DNA of 64,000 bases from Paraburkholderia silviterrae (GCF_004353915.1 NZ_SMRP01000014.1:1-64000); one strand, 5' to 3'; positions 1 to 9,950 are shown, numbered from the stretch's first letter. Program-made: numbers and translations. The notes: generated by a model from the letters alone, not told the origin.

Positions 1-3000
1 TGGTTTCGCCCTTTGCGCAACCGGCCCCCGTGCGCCGCAGTGCGCCGCCGCCCGTTGCGGGCAGCACGGCTGCGCGCGCGGCCGCCGCGGCCGCGCCGCA
101 AGCGCGTCAGCAAAAGCCGCAACGTCCGTTCGTCTGGCCGACGAAGAGCACGCCCAACACGGCGCAACGCACGCCCGGAACGCGGTTCGGCATGCAATTC
201 AGTGCGTCCGCAACCGCACCGCTCGCGGACGCCAGCCAGGTCACGCCGGCCTATTCCCGCCCGGCGCACGGTGCGGCATCCGCGCCGCAGGCACCGCTCT
301 CGACGAGCGTGCTCGAAACCTTGCGCTCGATCGAGGAAAACGCCGCCCGCTGGACGACGCTCGCGGGTGCGAGCCTCGCACGCCGCAACAGCATCGACCA
401 GCCCGCTGCGCACACCGACGTGCCCGCCCATGCAGGCGCTGCCGTCGCGCCCGGCGATGCGAGCCCTGCCCCGGCGAGCGCGCAGTTTCCGCTCATCGCA
501 CCGCAGATCGCGCAAGCGCCGCAGACGGCGGCGCAAGATGAAGCGGCCCCGGCTGATGCAGCAGGCGAAGATTCCGCCGTGCCTTCCGGAGTGACTTCCG
601 CCGTGCCTGCGGACGCCGCACCGGCGCAATTCGCTCAAGAGCCCATGAGCATGCGCGACGATGCAGCGCCCGCTTCGCCGTTTCTGGCGCAGCCGGACGA
701 ATCCGTCTTTGCGCCCGTGACGCCTGCGGCCCCGATGGCGGCGGTTACACGACTCGACACCTCCGAGTCTGGGGAACCGTGGACTTACGCCGACGACGCC
801 TCGACCCCGATCTCCCTGCCCTCGTTCCTCATCGATGCGCAAGAAGACGACGCGCCGCCGGCTGCTGTTGCATCGGCACCGGCATTCGCCGCGCAGGCCG
901 TGGCCGAAACAACACCAGCGGAAGTCGCCCCGGTCGCGCCCGCCGCAACGGCAACGTCGCCCGCTGCAACGCCACCGGCAGAACCGCCCGCAAGCTCGCC
1001 GATCCACTGGCCGAGCTTCGATCAAGGCATGCCATGGGTCTTGCTCGACGATGAACCCAACGCAGCCGAACCGGCAATCACAGCCGCCGACGAAGCCGCC
1101 TCGACCGCAGAGCAATCGCCTCACGTGACCGGCCTTCCGGTGTCTGAAGGCACTGCCGCGACTATTGCCGCGCAGTCGCCCGTGCCGCCCCGGCATGACG
1201 ACGCCGCAACCGTCACGCACGAGCAGTGGTGGCAGCAATCGCCTCACGTGACCGGCCGTCCGGCGCCTGAAGGCATTGCCGCGACTCATGCCGCGCAGTC
1301 GCCCGTGCCGCCCCGGCATGACGACGCCGCAACCGTCACGCACGAGCAGTGGTGTGAGCAATCGCCTCACGTGACCGGCCTTCCGGCATCTGAAGACATC
1401 GCCGCGACTCATGCCGCGCAGTCGCCCGTGCTGCCCCAAAAGGACGATGCCGCAACGGTCACGCACGAGCCGCCGCTGCCAGAGGCAACGCGCGATGCGT
1501 CCGAACCGGAAAGCGCCGAAAACGTCATCCGCTTCCCGCGCATTGCGAGCGAACCGTTGCACGCTGTCCAGCCCACACCGGCAGGTGCCAGCGCCATCGC
1601 ACAGGATCCACCTGAGAGCGCCGCGCAGCCCGACGACGCTCCGCTCGACCACGATGCGCCGACGCTCACGCCGCATGCCAGCGCTTTCACGCCGGCGTTC
1701 CTCGTTGAAGTGCCGTCGTTTCTCGCCGCCGCGCCGGTTACCACGCATCCGGCGCCCGTTACGCCGGCAAACTTCGCGCCCTGGTCGCCTGTGCTTGCCC
1801 CCACCCCGCCGATGCCGGTCTCGTTCGCTGCCGCGTCCGTCCGCGCGACCGATGCGCCCGCTACCGCGGCCTCCGGCTCGCAGTCAGAAGAACCGTGGCA
1901 GCCGGGTCCTGCGGCACCGCACGCCACCACGGCGGCGCCGGCATCCGCAGTGGCTGGCCCCGCAAGCGCGCCCGCCGTGACCACGACTCCCGCGCCGGAG
2001 CCCGTGCCTGGCGCAGCGTCGTTCGTTGCAACGGCCACCGGAGCTGAACCGCAATCCGCCGCGCCTGCGACGACCACCGCGCACGATGCAACGGCGGCCC
2101 AGGCGCCCGCGAGCATTGCAGCAGGCGGCTACGTCAGTGCGCCCCCGCCCTGGGCGCAACCACAACCGGCCACAACCACAGCCCAACCACCGGCCGCGAC
2201 GGTGGACCAGGACAACAGCGCGCCAACCGCGCCTGGTGGGCCTCAGCCCGAAGCGGCGCCGCGCCAGCCCGTGCGCGGCCATGCGCCGACCTCGTTCGAG
2301 TTCCAGCCGCTCAGCGCATCGGCGGTCGAACTGCCCGGCCTCGATCTGCTCGAATGCGCCTCGTCCGAAATCGAGCCCGTCTCCGAGCAGAAGCTCGCCG
2401 AAACGAGCCAGCTGATCGAGCAGCGCCTGCAGGAATTCAAGGTGCCCGTCATCGTGGTCGGCGCCTCGGCGGGCCCGGTCATCACGCGCTTCGAAGTCGA
2501 GCCCGCGCTCGGTGTGCGCGGCAGCCAGATCGTCGGCTTGATGAAGGACCTCTCGCGCGGCCTCGGCCTCACGTCGATCCGCGTGGTCGAGACCATCCCC
2601 GGCAAGACCTGCATGGGCCTCGAGCTGCCCAATGCGCGCCGGCAGATGATCCGTCTCTCGGAGATCCTCGAATCGGCGCCGTACCATCGCTCGCAGTCGA
2701 AGCTCACGATCGCGATGGGCAAGGACATCGTCGGCCATCCGATCGTCACGGACCTCGCCAAGGCGCCGCACATGCTGGTCGCGGGCACGACCGGCTCGGG
2801 CAAGTCGGTGGCGATCAACGCGATGATCCTCTCGCTCCTCTACAAGGCCACGCCCGAGGACGTGCGGCTCATCATGATCGACCCGAAGATGCTCGAGCTC
2901 TCCGTGTACGAGGGCATTCCGCATCTGCTCGCGCCCGTGGTCACCGACATGAAGCTCGCCGCCAACGCGCTGAACTGGTGCGTGGGTGAGATGGAGAAGC

Positions 3001-3800
3001 GCTACCGGCTGATGTCGGCCGTGGGCGTGCGCAATCTCGCGGGCTTCAACCAGAAGATCCGCGACGCCGAAGCGCGCGAGAAAAAGATCGGCAATCCGTT
3101 CTCGCTCACGCCCGAGGCGCCCGAGCCGCTTTCGCCGCTGCCGATGATCGTGGTGGTGATCGACGAGCTCGCCGACCTCATGATGGTCGCGGGCAAGAAG
3201 ATCGAAGAGCTAATCGCGCGTCTCGCGCAAAAGGCGCGCGCCGCCGGCATCCACCTGATCCTTGCGACGCAGCGTCCTTCGGTCGACGTCATCACGGGTC
3301 TCATCAAGGCGAACATCCCGACGCGCGTGGCCTTCCAGGTGTCCTCGAAGATCGACTCGCGCACGATTCTCGACCAGATGGGCGCCGAGTCGCTGCTCGG
3401 CCAGGGCGACATGCTGTTCCTGCCGCCAGGCACGGGCTATCCGCAGCGCGTGCACGGCGCGTTCGTCGCCGACGAGGAAGTGCATGCCGTGGTCGAGTAT
3501 CTGAAGCAGTTCGGCGAGCCCGAGTATGTCGAGGGCATTCTCGACGGGCCGGCCGGCGAAGGCGCGCCGCAGGACCTCTTCGGCGACTCGCCCGACGCGG
3601 AAGCCGATCCGCTCTACGACGAGGCCGTGGCGTTCGTCGTGCGCACGCGGCGCGCGTCGATCTCCTCGGTGCAGCGGCAATTGCGCATCGGCTATAACCG
3701 CGCCGCGCGACTTGTCGAGCAGATGGAAGCGGCGGGCCTCGTCTCGCCGATGGGCATCAACGGCAGCCGCGAAGTGCTCGTGCCGGGCCAGGCCGAGTAA
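1..3800 (+). CDS. ftsK: DNA translocase FtsK (5' end outside window)
   Basis: FtsK/SpoIIIE-family motor that pumps double-stranded DNA at the division septum and helps chromosome dimer resolution. The open frame runs off the left edge, so the start and any N-terminal membrane helices are not visible. Bases 1 to about 2290 encode a very long Ala/Pro/Glu-rich low-complexity linker that includes a three-copy 41-residue repeat. The motor follows: Walker A GTTGSGKS at 2784-2807, Walker B VVVIDEL near 3148-3170, and the winged-helix gamma domain in the last 70 codons (RRASISSVQRQLRIGYNRAA), which normally reads KOPS sites. The stop TAA is followed by a strong hairpin terminator. lolA, the usual neighbour of ftsK in many proteobacteria, is absent here, so this may be one of two ftsK copies; that is inference. 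Confidence 0.95.
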   Translation, partial: VSPFAQPAPVRRSAPPPVAGSTAARAAAAAAPQARQQKPQRPFVWPTKSTPNTAQRTPGTRFGMQFSASATAPLADASQVTPAYSRPAHGAASAPQAPLSTSVLETLRSIEENAARWTTLAGASLARRNSIDQPAAHTDVPAHAGAAVAPGDASPAPASAQFPLIAPQIAQAPQTAAQDEAAPADAAGEDSAVPSGVTSAVPADAAPAQFAQEPMSMRDDAAPASPFLAQPDESVFAPVTPAAPMAAVTRLDTSESGEPWTYADDASTPISLPSFLIDAQEDDAPPAAVASAPAFAAQAVAETTPAEVAPVAPAATATSPAATPPAEPPASSPIHWPSFDQGMPWVLLDDEPNAAEPAITAADEAASTAEQSPHVTGLPVSEGTAATIAAQSPVPPRHDDAATVTHEQWWQQSPHVTGRPAPEGIAATHAAQSPVPPRHDDAATVTHEQWCEQSPHVTGLPASEDIAATHAAQSPVLPQKDDAATVTHEPPLPEATRDASEPESAENVIRFPRIASEPLHAVQPTPAGASAIAQDPPESAAQPDDAPLDHDAPTLTPHASAFTPAFLVEVPSFLAAAPVTTHPAPVTPANFAPWSPVLAPTPPMPVSFAAASVRATDAPATAASGSQSEEPWQPGPAAPHATTAAPASAVAGPASAPAVTTTPAPEPVPGAASFVATATGAEPQSAAPATTTAHDATAAQAPASIAAGGYVSAPPPWAQPQPATTTAQPPAATVDQDNSAPTAPGGPQPEAAPRQPVRGHAPTSFEFQPLSASAVELPGLDLLECASSEIEPVSEQKLAETSQLIEQRLQEFKVPVIVVGASAGPVITRFEVEPALGVRGSQIVGLMKDLSRGLGLTSIRVVETIPGKTCMGLELPNARRQMIRLSEILESAPYHRSQSKLTIAMGKDIVGHPIVTDLAKAPHMLVAGTTGSGKSVAINAMILSLLYKATPEDVRLIMIDPKMLELSVYEGIPHLLAPVVTDMKLAANALNWCVGEMEKRYRLMSAVGVRNLAGFNQKIRDAEAREKKIGNPFSLTPEAPEPLSPLPMIVVVIDELADLMMVAGKKIEELIARLAQKARAAGIHLILATQRPSVDVITGLIKANIPTRVAFQVSSKIDSRTILDQMGAESLLGQGDMLFLPPGTGYPQRVHGAFVADEEVHAVVEYLKQFGEPEYVEGILDGPAGEGAPQDLFGDSPDAEADPLYDEAVAFVVRTRRASISSVQRQLRIGYNRAARLVEQMEAAGLVSPMGINGSREVLVPGQAE
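1111..1479 (+). repeat. three tandem 123-bp units inside ftsK
   Basis: The motif AGCAATCGCCTCACGTGACC starts at 1111, 1234 and 1357, giving an exact 123-bp period and so a 41-residue in-frame repeat (QSPHVTG...AATVTHEQW). Units 1 and 2 are nearly identical at DNA level; unit 3 drifts toward its end. It lies in the disordered linker of FtsK, where copy number can change without breaking the motor. Confidence 0.93.
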
Positions 3801-3828
3801 GGCTCGCGGCAGTCGAAACCAGCAATGC

Positions 3829-3869
3829 AAAACGCCGTGCCGGATTCGTCCGGCACGGCGTTTGTTTTT
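3829..3869 (+). terminator. Rho-independent terminator after ftsK
   Basis: A perfect 14-bp stem, AACGCCGTGCCGGA at 3831-3844 and its complement at 3849-3862, is closed by a TTCG tetraloop and followed by TGTTTTTT. It lies 30 bases after the ftsK stop and just before the 3' end of the convergent lactonase gene. Confidence 0.92.
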
Positions 3870-3897
3870 TGTCCGCGACAAACCGCTTGCAGAGCGA

Positions 3898-5193
3898 TCA
3901 GGGCGCGACGAACTTGAAGTCGACAGGCGAGCCGATATCGATACGCTTCGGATTCGGCTCGAGCAGCCCCGTCTCCTGATTGCGGCGGAACACGTAGGCC
4001 GTGTCGCTGTTCTGGTTGCCGACGACGAGCCACTGGCCGCTCGGATCGATAGCGAACTCGCGCGGCGACTTGCCGAGGCTCGACTGACGGCCCACACGCT
4101 TGAGTTTGCCGTTGTGCGTGTCGACGGCGAAGATCGAGATATCGTTGGCATCGCCGCGGTTCGAGACGTACAGGAACTTGCCGTCCGGCGAGAGGTGCAG
4201 CGCCGCCGCGCCCACCGCGCCCTTGAAGCCCGGCTCCGCCAGTTTCTCGACCTGCTCGAGCGTCATGCGCCCGTCGTGGTAGCCGAACACGCTCACCGTG
4301 GCGGCCAGCTCGCTCGTGAGGTACGCGAAGCGGCCGTCGTTGCCGAAGACGAGGTGACGCGGGCCCGAGCCGGCCTTCACGTCGGTGTAGCGCCACTCGG
4401 CCGGGCTCACGAGGCCGCGGCTGCCGTCGGGCGTGTAGCGGTAGGTCCAGAGCTTGTCGGTGCCGAGATCCTGGGTGAAGAGGTAATGGCCATCTGGCGA
4501 GAACACTGTGGAATGCACGTGCGCGTTGTCCTGGCGCCCCTTCACCGGACCGCTGCCCTCGTGGTGCACGGTGAGCACCGATGCCCCAAGCTTGCCGTCC
4601 TGCTCGACGGGCAGCACCGCGAAGCTGCCGCCGGGGTCCGCCGCCACCGAATAGTTGGCGACGAAGAGATAGCGGCCGTCCGGCGAGAGTTTCAGATAGC
4701 ACGGATCGTTGCCCTGCGCGGACACCTTGTCGAGGAACGTGAGCTGGCCGCTCGCGGCGTCGAAGCCGAACGCGCTCACGTCGCCGCGCAGGCTCGCCGG
4801 GCCGTTGTCGCCGGGCAGCTCGTTTACGGCATAGACGAAGCGCTTGTCCTGGCTCACCACGAGATACGACGGATTCACCGTCTTCGCGACGCTCACCTGC
4901 TGGGCGTCGCCCGTCTTCGAATCGAAGCGATAGACGTAGATGCCCTCGCTCTTGCCACCGGTATAGGTGCCGACGAGCAGGTCGTAGACGCCATTGGCTG
5001 CCGCGTCGGCGGGCGCCGTGCCCGCGCTGGTCTGGGCGAGCGCCTGGGTTGCGGCGAGCGTTGTGGCAACTGAGGCCATGATGGCAATACCCTTGATGAT
5101 CTGATGAATGAGGCCGCGCTTCTTCGCGCGCGGCGCACGGTGCCGATACGCAGGCACGGGCATGGCGATTGCGGCGTCATGGGCCTGAAACAT
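3898..5193 (-). CDS. secreted lactonase-family (6-phosphogluconolactonase-like) beta-propeller
   Basis: 431 residues of the YbhE/Pgl lactonase family (seven-bladed beta-propeller). Repeated blade motifs such as LSPDGRYLFVANY, FSPDGHYLFTQDLG and LSPDGKFLYVSNRG are plain. The start was chosen at the ATG preceded by AAGGAGG with six-base spacing; a longer open frame to 5505 lacks a comparable ribosome site. The N-terminus is basic (RAKKRG), then carries a hydrophobic stretch (residues 34-50) and an ALA-Q signal-peptidase site near residue 53. The protein is therefore probably periplasmic, unlike cytoplasmic Pgl of the pentose phosphate pathway, and its substrate cannot be told from sequence. It is transcribed alone and convergent with ftsK. 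Confidence 0.85.
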   Translation of the reverse strand: MFQAHDAAIAMPVPAYRHRAPRAKKRGLIHQIIKGIAIMASVATTLAATQALAQTSAGTAPADAAANGVYDLLVGTYTGGKSEGIYVYRFDSKTGDAQQVSVAKTVNPSYLVVSQDKRFVYAVNELPGDNGPASLRGDVSAFGFDAASGQLTFLDKVSAQGNDPCYLKLSPDGRYLFVANYSVAADPGGSFAVLPVEQDGKLGASVLTVHHEGSGPVKGRQDNAHVHSTVFSPDGHYLFTQDLGTDKLWTYRYTPDGSRGLVSPAEWRYTDVKAGSGPRHLVFGNDGRFAYLTSELAATVSVFGYHDGRMTLEQVEKLAEPGFKGAVGAAALHLSPDGKFLYVSNRGDANDISIFAVDTHNGKLKRVGRQSSLGKSPREFAIDPSGQWLVVGNQNSDTAYVFRRNQETGLLEPNPKRIDIGSPVDFKFVAP

Positions 5194-5425
5194 GTCGACC
5201 TCCTTTTTTCTTGTCGAAGCTGGGGCGGATCGGCAGCGCGCGGCGGCACGAGTCGGTGCGAGTCGATGCAACCGAGCGTTGCGCAAACACCGATGTGCCG
5301 GCGCCAACGTTTGAGGGATTGAGGCCCAGTATAAGAGAGCTTGCGCGTGGCTGGGCGTTGCGCGCGCAGCCCGCCTCCCCCCACCGGCTTCGCAACACCG
5401 GCCTTGCACCCCCCAGGGAGAAAAC

Positions 5426-5584
5426 ATGGACCTCCATCTCGCCATCGGCCCGCTCGTCTCGCTCATCGCCGGCATCCTGATCCTCGTGGTGCCGCGCCTG
5501 CTCAATTACATCGTCGCGTTGTATCTCATCATCATCGGTCTCATTGGGCTGTTCGGCACGAACGGGCATCTCGGGCATTTTTGA
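5426..5584 (+). CDS. DUF3096 family membrane micro-protein
   Basis: 52 residues. The translation begins MDLHLAIGPLVSLIAGILIL and continues with VVPRLLNYIVALYLIIIGLI, ending in a His/Gly-rich tail. This matches the small DUF3096 family of inner-membrane proteins with one or two helices and a central PRLLNY turn. An AGGGAG ribosome site sits five bases before the ATG. It is divergent from the lactonase and upstream of the GH15 gene. Function is unknown. The family match is from memory of its motif and was not searched. Confidence 0.75.
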   Translation: MDLHLAIGPLVSLIAGILILVVPRLLNYIVALYLIIIGLIGLFGTNGHLGHF

Positions 5585-5756
5585 TGCTTGCGGCCGCGGC
5601 GTTGGAATCTTCGCGAAAGTGCGGTGAAAGTTCCCGCACGAGTGATTTGTGCGCGACAGGCAGTAAAACGCGTTGCGCGAGGCCCCCCGCACCCACTAAT
5701 CTTGTGCGTGCCCGTGCCGTATCCGCTCCAGGCACAATGCTGTCAATCTGCTTACC

Positions 5757-7634
5757 ATGCCTGCACTCATCGAAGACTATGCAATGATCGGCGACGGCCA
5801 CACGGCCGCGCTCGTGTCCCGCGAAGGCTCCATCGACTGGCTCTGCTGGCCGCGCTTCGACTCCGGCGCGTGCTTCGCGGCACTGCTCGGCACCGAAGAG
5901 AACGGCCGCTGGCTGATCGCGCCGGCCCCGCCGGCCGACGGCTCCAAAGCCGAAGTCAAGACCACGCGCCGCTATCGCGGCGACACGCTGATCCTCGAAA
6001 CCGACTTCGAGACGCCCGAAGGCGCCGTCACGCTCATCGACTTCATGCCGCCCGGCAACGGCTGGAGCGAGCTCGTGCGGATCGTGGTGGGCCGGCGCGG
6101 CACCGTGCGCATGCAGTGCGAGCTCGTGCTGCGCTTCGACTACGGCTTTTCGGTGCCGTGGGTGAGCCGCCTCGCTTACGAGAGCGGCATCAAGGCAACC
6201 GTCGGCCCGGACACGGTCGTGCTGCGCACGCCCGTCGACCTCGAAGGCGAGAACATGCGCACCGTCGCCGAATTCGACGTGAGCGCAGGCGAGCGCGTGC
6301 CGTTCTCGATGGCCTACGCGGCCTCGCATCTGCGCCCGCCGCCGCCGCGCGATCCGTTCACGGCGCTCGCGCGCACCGAGAACTTCTGGGAGGAGTGGTC
6401 GGCGCGCAGTACCGTCGAGGGCCGCTGGGCCGAACCCATCCGCCGCTCGCTCATCACGCTCAAGGCGCTCGCCTTCGAGCCCACCGGCGGCATCGTCGCG
6501 GCGCCCACCACCTCGCTGCCCGAGCAGCTGGGCGGCTCGCGCAACTGGGACTACCGCTATTGCTGGCTGCGCGACGCCACCATCACGCTGCTCGCGATGA
6601 TGCGCGGCGGCTACTACGACGAGGCGCGTGCCTGGCGCGCGTGGCTCGGCCGCGTGATGGCAGGCTCGCCCTCGCAGTTGCAGATCATGTATGGCCTCGC
6701 CGGCGAGCGCCGCCTGCCCGAGTTCGAGCTCGACTGGCTGCCGGGCTACGAGGGCTCGAAGCCCGTGCGCGTGGGCAACAACGCGGTCGGGCAGTTGCAG
6801 CTCGACGTCTATGGCGAAGTCATGAACGCGCTGCACCTCGCGCGCGTGGGCGGCCTGCAGGCCGACGAAACCGCGTGGTCGATCCAGTGCGCGATGCTCG
6901 AGCATCTCGAGAAGATCTGGACGGAGCCCGACGAAGGCATCTGGGAGACGCGCGGCGGGCGCCAGCACTTCACCTTCTCGAAGGTCATGGCGTGGGTGGC
7001 GTTCGACCGCTGCATCCGCTCGGCCGAGAAGTTCGACCTGCCGGGCCCGCTCGATCACTGGCGCGAGCTGCGCGACACCATCCACGCGACCATCTGCGAG
7101 CGCAGCTTCAATCCTTCGCTCAACTCGTTCACCCAGATCTACGGCGGCACCGATCTAGACGCGAGCCTCCTGCTCATGCCGCTCGTGGGCTTTTTACCGG
7201 CCTCCGACCCGCGCATCGCGGGCACGGTCGCGGCCATCGAGCGCGACCTGATGTGCGAAGGCTTCGTGATGCGCTACCGCACCACCGACTTCAACGACGG
7301 CTTGCCGCCCGGCGAAGGCACGTTCCTCGCCTGCAGCTTCTGGATGGTGGACAACCTCGCGCTGCAGGGCCGCATGGACGACGCGCGCAAGATGTACGAG
7401 CGCCTGCTCGCGCTCGCCAACGACGTCGGGCTGCTCGCCGAGGAATACGACCCGATCGCTGGCCGGCTTGTGGGGAATTTCCCACAGGCGTTCTCCCATG
7501 TGGCACTCGTTCATACGGGTCTGAATTTGATGCGCCATGAGCAGGAGATGGCCCGGGCGACGGGGCATCCGGCGGTTGGCGGCGTTCTGCCGATCGATTC
7601 CGATCTGGCAGCGGCGACAAACAACGCATCGTAA
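5757..7634 (+). CDS. glycoside hydrolase family 15 protein (glucoamylase/trehalase-like)
   Basis: 625 residues, usual for bacterial GH15 enzymes. The N-terminal beta-sandwich starts with the family signature MPALIEDYAMIGDGHTAALV and SIDWLCWPRFDS. The (alpha/alpha)6 barrel carries RNWDYRYCWLRDA (about residues 261-273) and VGNNAVGQLQLDVYGE (about 339-354), part of the substrate pocket. Family members hydrolyse alpha-linked glucans or trehalose by inversion, and which substrate applies here cannot be fixed. There is no signal peptide, so it is cytoplasmic. No good Shine-Dalgarno precedes the ATG. A trehalose-6-phosphate synthase occurs elsewhere in the window (58.3 kb), but the two are not linked. 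Confidence 0.9.
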   Translation: MPALIEDYAMIGDGHTAALVSREGSIDWLCWPRFDSGACFAALLGTEENGRWLIAPAPPADGSKAEVKTTRRYRGDTLILETDFETPEGAVTLIDFMPPGNGWSELVRIVVGRRGTVRMQCELVLRFDYGFSVPWVSRLAYESGIKATVGPDTVVLRTPVDLEGENMRTVAEFDVSAGERVPFSMAYAASHLRPPPPRDPFTALARTENFWEEWSARSTVEGRWAEPIRRSLITLKALAFEPTGGIVAAPTTSLPEQLGGSRNWDYRYCWLRDATITLLAMMRGGYYDEARAWRAWLGRVMAGSPSQLQIMYGLAGERRLPEFELDWLPGYEGSKPVRVGNNAVGQLQLDVYGEVMNALHLARVGGLQADETAWSIQCAMLEHLEKIWTEPDEGIWETRGGRQHFTFSKVMAWVAFDRCIRSAEKFDLPGPLDHWRELRDTIHATICERSFNPSLNSFTQIYGGTDLDASLLLMPLVGFLPASDPRIAGTVAAIERDLMCEGFVMRYRTTDFNDGLPPGEGTFLACSFWMVDNLALQGRMDDARKMYERLLALANDVGLLAEEYDPIAGRLVGNFPQAFSHVALVHTGLNLMRHEQEMARATGHPAVGGVLPIDSDLAAATNNAS

Positions 7635-7916
7635 AAGTACGAAACCGCACGCAAAGCCCCCATACACCGGCGTCAAGTGCGCTACACTTGGAATCTGGGT
7701 TGCTGCGTTGCACAACGAACTGGAATTCGCCGGAAGTCAGGCTGCGGATTCCGGCACGAGGATTCTCGTTCGCTCGCGGCAAGCCGTATGCCGTGCCGCT
7801 GAACCGGCCGGCCCCAAAGCCGATAAACAGGCTGACCGACCAACTAGTGGCCCGCTTCTGCGCCGCGCAATCCCTGCGCGGCCCGGGGGCGAACCGCCCC
7901 TGATGCTGGAGCGTCC

Positions 7917-9194
7917 ATGCTCTACCAAATCCGTGAATTTCAGCGCGCCTTGCTGAGCCCGCTTACCGCGTGGGCGCAAGCCGCCTCCAAGTCGTTCTCG
8001 AATCCGTCGAGCCCGTTCTCGCTCGTGCCGGGCGCCACACGCCTCGCCGCGGGCTACGAGCTGCTCTACCGTCTCGGCAAGGACTACGAGAAACCCGAGT
8101 TCGACATCCGCCAGATCGAGAAGGATGGCTTCAACATCCCGATCGTCGAGCAGACCATCATCGAAAAGCCGTTTTGCCGGCTGTTGCGCTTCAAGCGCTT
8201 CGCCGACGATCCGTCGGCCGTCTCCGCGCTCAAGGACGAGCCCGTGGTGCTCGTGTGCGCGCCGCTCTCGGGCCACCATTCGACGCTCCTGCGCGACACC
8301 GTGCGCACGCTGCTGCAGGACCACAAGGTCTATATCACCGACTGGATCGACGCGCGCATGGTCCCGCTCGAAGCCGGTCCGTTCCACCTGGACGACTACA
8401 TCGCGTACATCCAGGAATTCATCCGCCATATCGGCGCGAAGAACCTGCACGTGCTTTCGGTGTGCCAGCCCACGGTGCCGGTGCTCGCAGCCATCTCGCT
8501 CATGGCGAGCCGCGGCGAGCCCACCCCGCTCACCATGACGATGATGGGCGGCCCGATCGACGCGCGCCGCTCCCCCACGGCAGTCAATTCGCTCGCCACC
8601 GAGCATTCGATGGAATGGTTCGCGAACAACGTGATTCACACGGTGCCCGCCAACTATCCGGGCGAAGGGCGCGAGGTCTATCCGGGCTTCCTGCAGCACG
8701 CGGGCTTCGTCGCGATGAATCCGGGCCGCCACACCAGCGCGCACTGGGACTTCTACAAGAGCCTCTTGCGCGGCGACGAAGAGGATGCCGAAGCACATCG
8801 CCGTTTCTATGACGAATACAACGCGGTGCTCGACATGGCCGCCGAGTACTACCTCGAAACCATTCAGACGGTGTTCCAGGACTTCAGCCTCGCCGAAGGC
8901 ACGTGGGACGTCGCGGGCGAGCGCGTGCGGCCGCAGGATATCCGCGAGACGGCGCTCTTCACGATCGAAGGCGAGCTCGACGACATCTCGGGCTCCGGCC
9001 AGACACACGCCGCGCACGACCTGTGCACCGGCATCCCCGAGCACGAGAAGCATCACCTGACGGCGGAAAAGTGCGGCCACTACGGCATTTTCTCTGGCCG
9101 CCGCTGGCGCACGATCATCTATCCGCAATTGCGCGACTTCATCCGCCAGCATCAACGCACGAAGCAGAATGCAAAGGAAAGCGCCGTAGCGTGA
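7917..9194 (+). CDS. phaZ: intracellular polyhydroxybutyrate depolymerase
   Basis: 425 residues, full length. It matches the Cupriavidus/Burkholderia type of intracellular PHB depolymerase, which degrades storage granules. The nucleophile is a cysteine in a lipase-box-like motif, VLSVCQPTVPVL, and the cysteine falls at residue 183, the position known from C. necator PhaZ1. The C-terminal part carries the conserved HAAHDLCTGIPEHEKHH and CGHYGIFSGRRW segments with the catalytic His. There is no signal peptide, in line with a granule-associated cytosolic enzyme. It is transcribed alone and followed by a clear terminator. Confidence 0.93.
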   Translation: MLYQIREFQRALLSPLTAWAQAASKSFSNPSSPFSLVPGATRLAAGYELLYRLGKDYEKPEFDIRQIEKDGFNIPIVEQTIIEKPFCRLLRFKRFADDPSAVSALKDEPVVLVCAPLSGHHSTLLRDTVRTLLQDHKVYITDWIDARMVPLEAGPFHLDDYIAYIQEFIRHIGAKNLHVLSVCQPTVPVLAAISLMASRGEPTPLTMTMMGGPIDARRSPTAVNSLATEHSMEWFANNVIHTVPANYPGEGREVYPGFLQHAGFVAMNPGRHTSAHWDFYKSLLRGDEEDAEAHRRFYDEYNAVLDMAAEYYLETIQTVFQDFSLAEGTWDVAGERVRPQDIRETALFTIEGELDDISGSGQTHAAHDLCTGIPEHEKHHLTAEKCGHYGIFSGRRWRTIIYPQLRDFIRQHQRTKQNAKESAVA

Positions 9195-9260
9195 CCTCGA
9201 CGCTTTCGGGCGCCAACGAAGCTCGAAGCCTGACACAAACGCAGGCCAACGCAATGCCGG

Positions 9261-9296
9261 ACGCCGCGCTCTGTTCACTCAGAGCGCGGCGTTTTT
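9261..9296 (+). terminator. Rho-independent terminator after phaZ
   Basis: A 12-bp perfect stem, CGCCGCGCTCTG at 9262-9273 and its complement at 9280-9291, with loop TTCACT and a following TTTTT. It sits 67 bases after the phaZ stop and ends transcription toward the convergent TetR gene. Confidence 0.92.
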
Positions 9297-9317
9297 CATT
9301 GGCCCGTCAGTTGCGGC

Positions 9318-9950
9318 TCATTTGCGCATCAAGAACGCGAGCAGCATCTCGGTGTTGAGCTGAATGATCTCGGCGCGCTCGGCGCTCGTGCTGAAGTCGC
9401 GTCCGAGCGTGGCGTTGAGCGTGTAGCGGTTGGACACGATGTAGTAGCCCATGCCCGAGAGCGTCACGTACAGGCGCAGCGGATCGACGTTCGCGCGAAA
9501 GAGCCCGGCGGCCTCGCCGCGCGCGAGGATGGAGCCGAGCGTGGCGACGATCGGCGAGACCATCTCGTGGATGCGGGTGGACTTCTGCATGTAGCGCGCC
9601 TCGTGCAGATTCTCGTTGTTCACGAGCCGCAGGAGGTCGGGATGATCGCGGTAGTAGTCCCAAACGAAATGCGCGAGCCGCGTGATCGCCTCGACGGGTG
9701 CGAGCCCGGCCAGGTCGAGTGCGCGTTCGGCTTCGTTCAGCGCGCCGAATGCGTGCTCCAGCACGGCGGTGAACAACTGCTCCTTGCTGCCGAAGTAGTA
9801 GTAGAGCATGCGCTCATTGGTTTCCGCGCGGCGCGCGATCTGGTCGACGCGGGCGCCGAACAGGCCACCGCTCGCGAACTCTTCCGCTGCGGCAAGCAGG
9901 ATGCGGCGGCGCGTGCCTTCAGGATCTCTTTTGATTTTCGTCTGATTCAT
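9318..9950 (-). CDS. TetR/AcrR family transcriptional regulator
   Basis: 210 residues. The N-terminal HTH is clear: TRRRILLAAAEEFASGG, then GARVDQIARRAETNERMLYY and YFGSKEQLFTAVL (residues about 12-60). The C-terminal ligand domain resembles the TetR_C type common in regulators near catabolic genes. The ATG at 9950 begins MNQTKIKRDPEG. An upstream ATG at 10034 is in frame, but its extra 28 residues do not look like TetR sequence. It is divergent from rnfB with about 350 bases between; no target gene is evident. Confidence 0.85.
   Translation of the reverse strand: MNQTKIKRDPEGTRRRILLAAAEEFASGGLFGARVDQIARRAETNERMLYYYFGSKEQLFTAVLEHAFGALNEAERALDLAGLAPVEAITRLAHFVWDYYRDHPDLLRLVNNENLHEARYMQKSTRIHEMVSPIVATLGSILARGEAAGLFRANVDPLRLYVTLSGMGYYIVSNRYTLNATLGRDFSTSAERAEIIQLNTEMLLAFLMRK

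Noticed and set aside
5194..5505. Longer start for the lactonase
   Set aside because: The upstream in-frame sequence is not family-like, and the AAGGAGG site points to ATG 5193.
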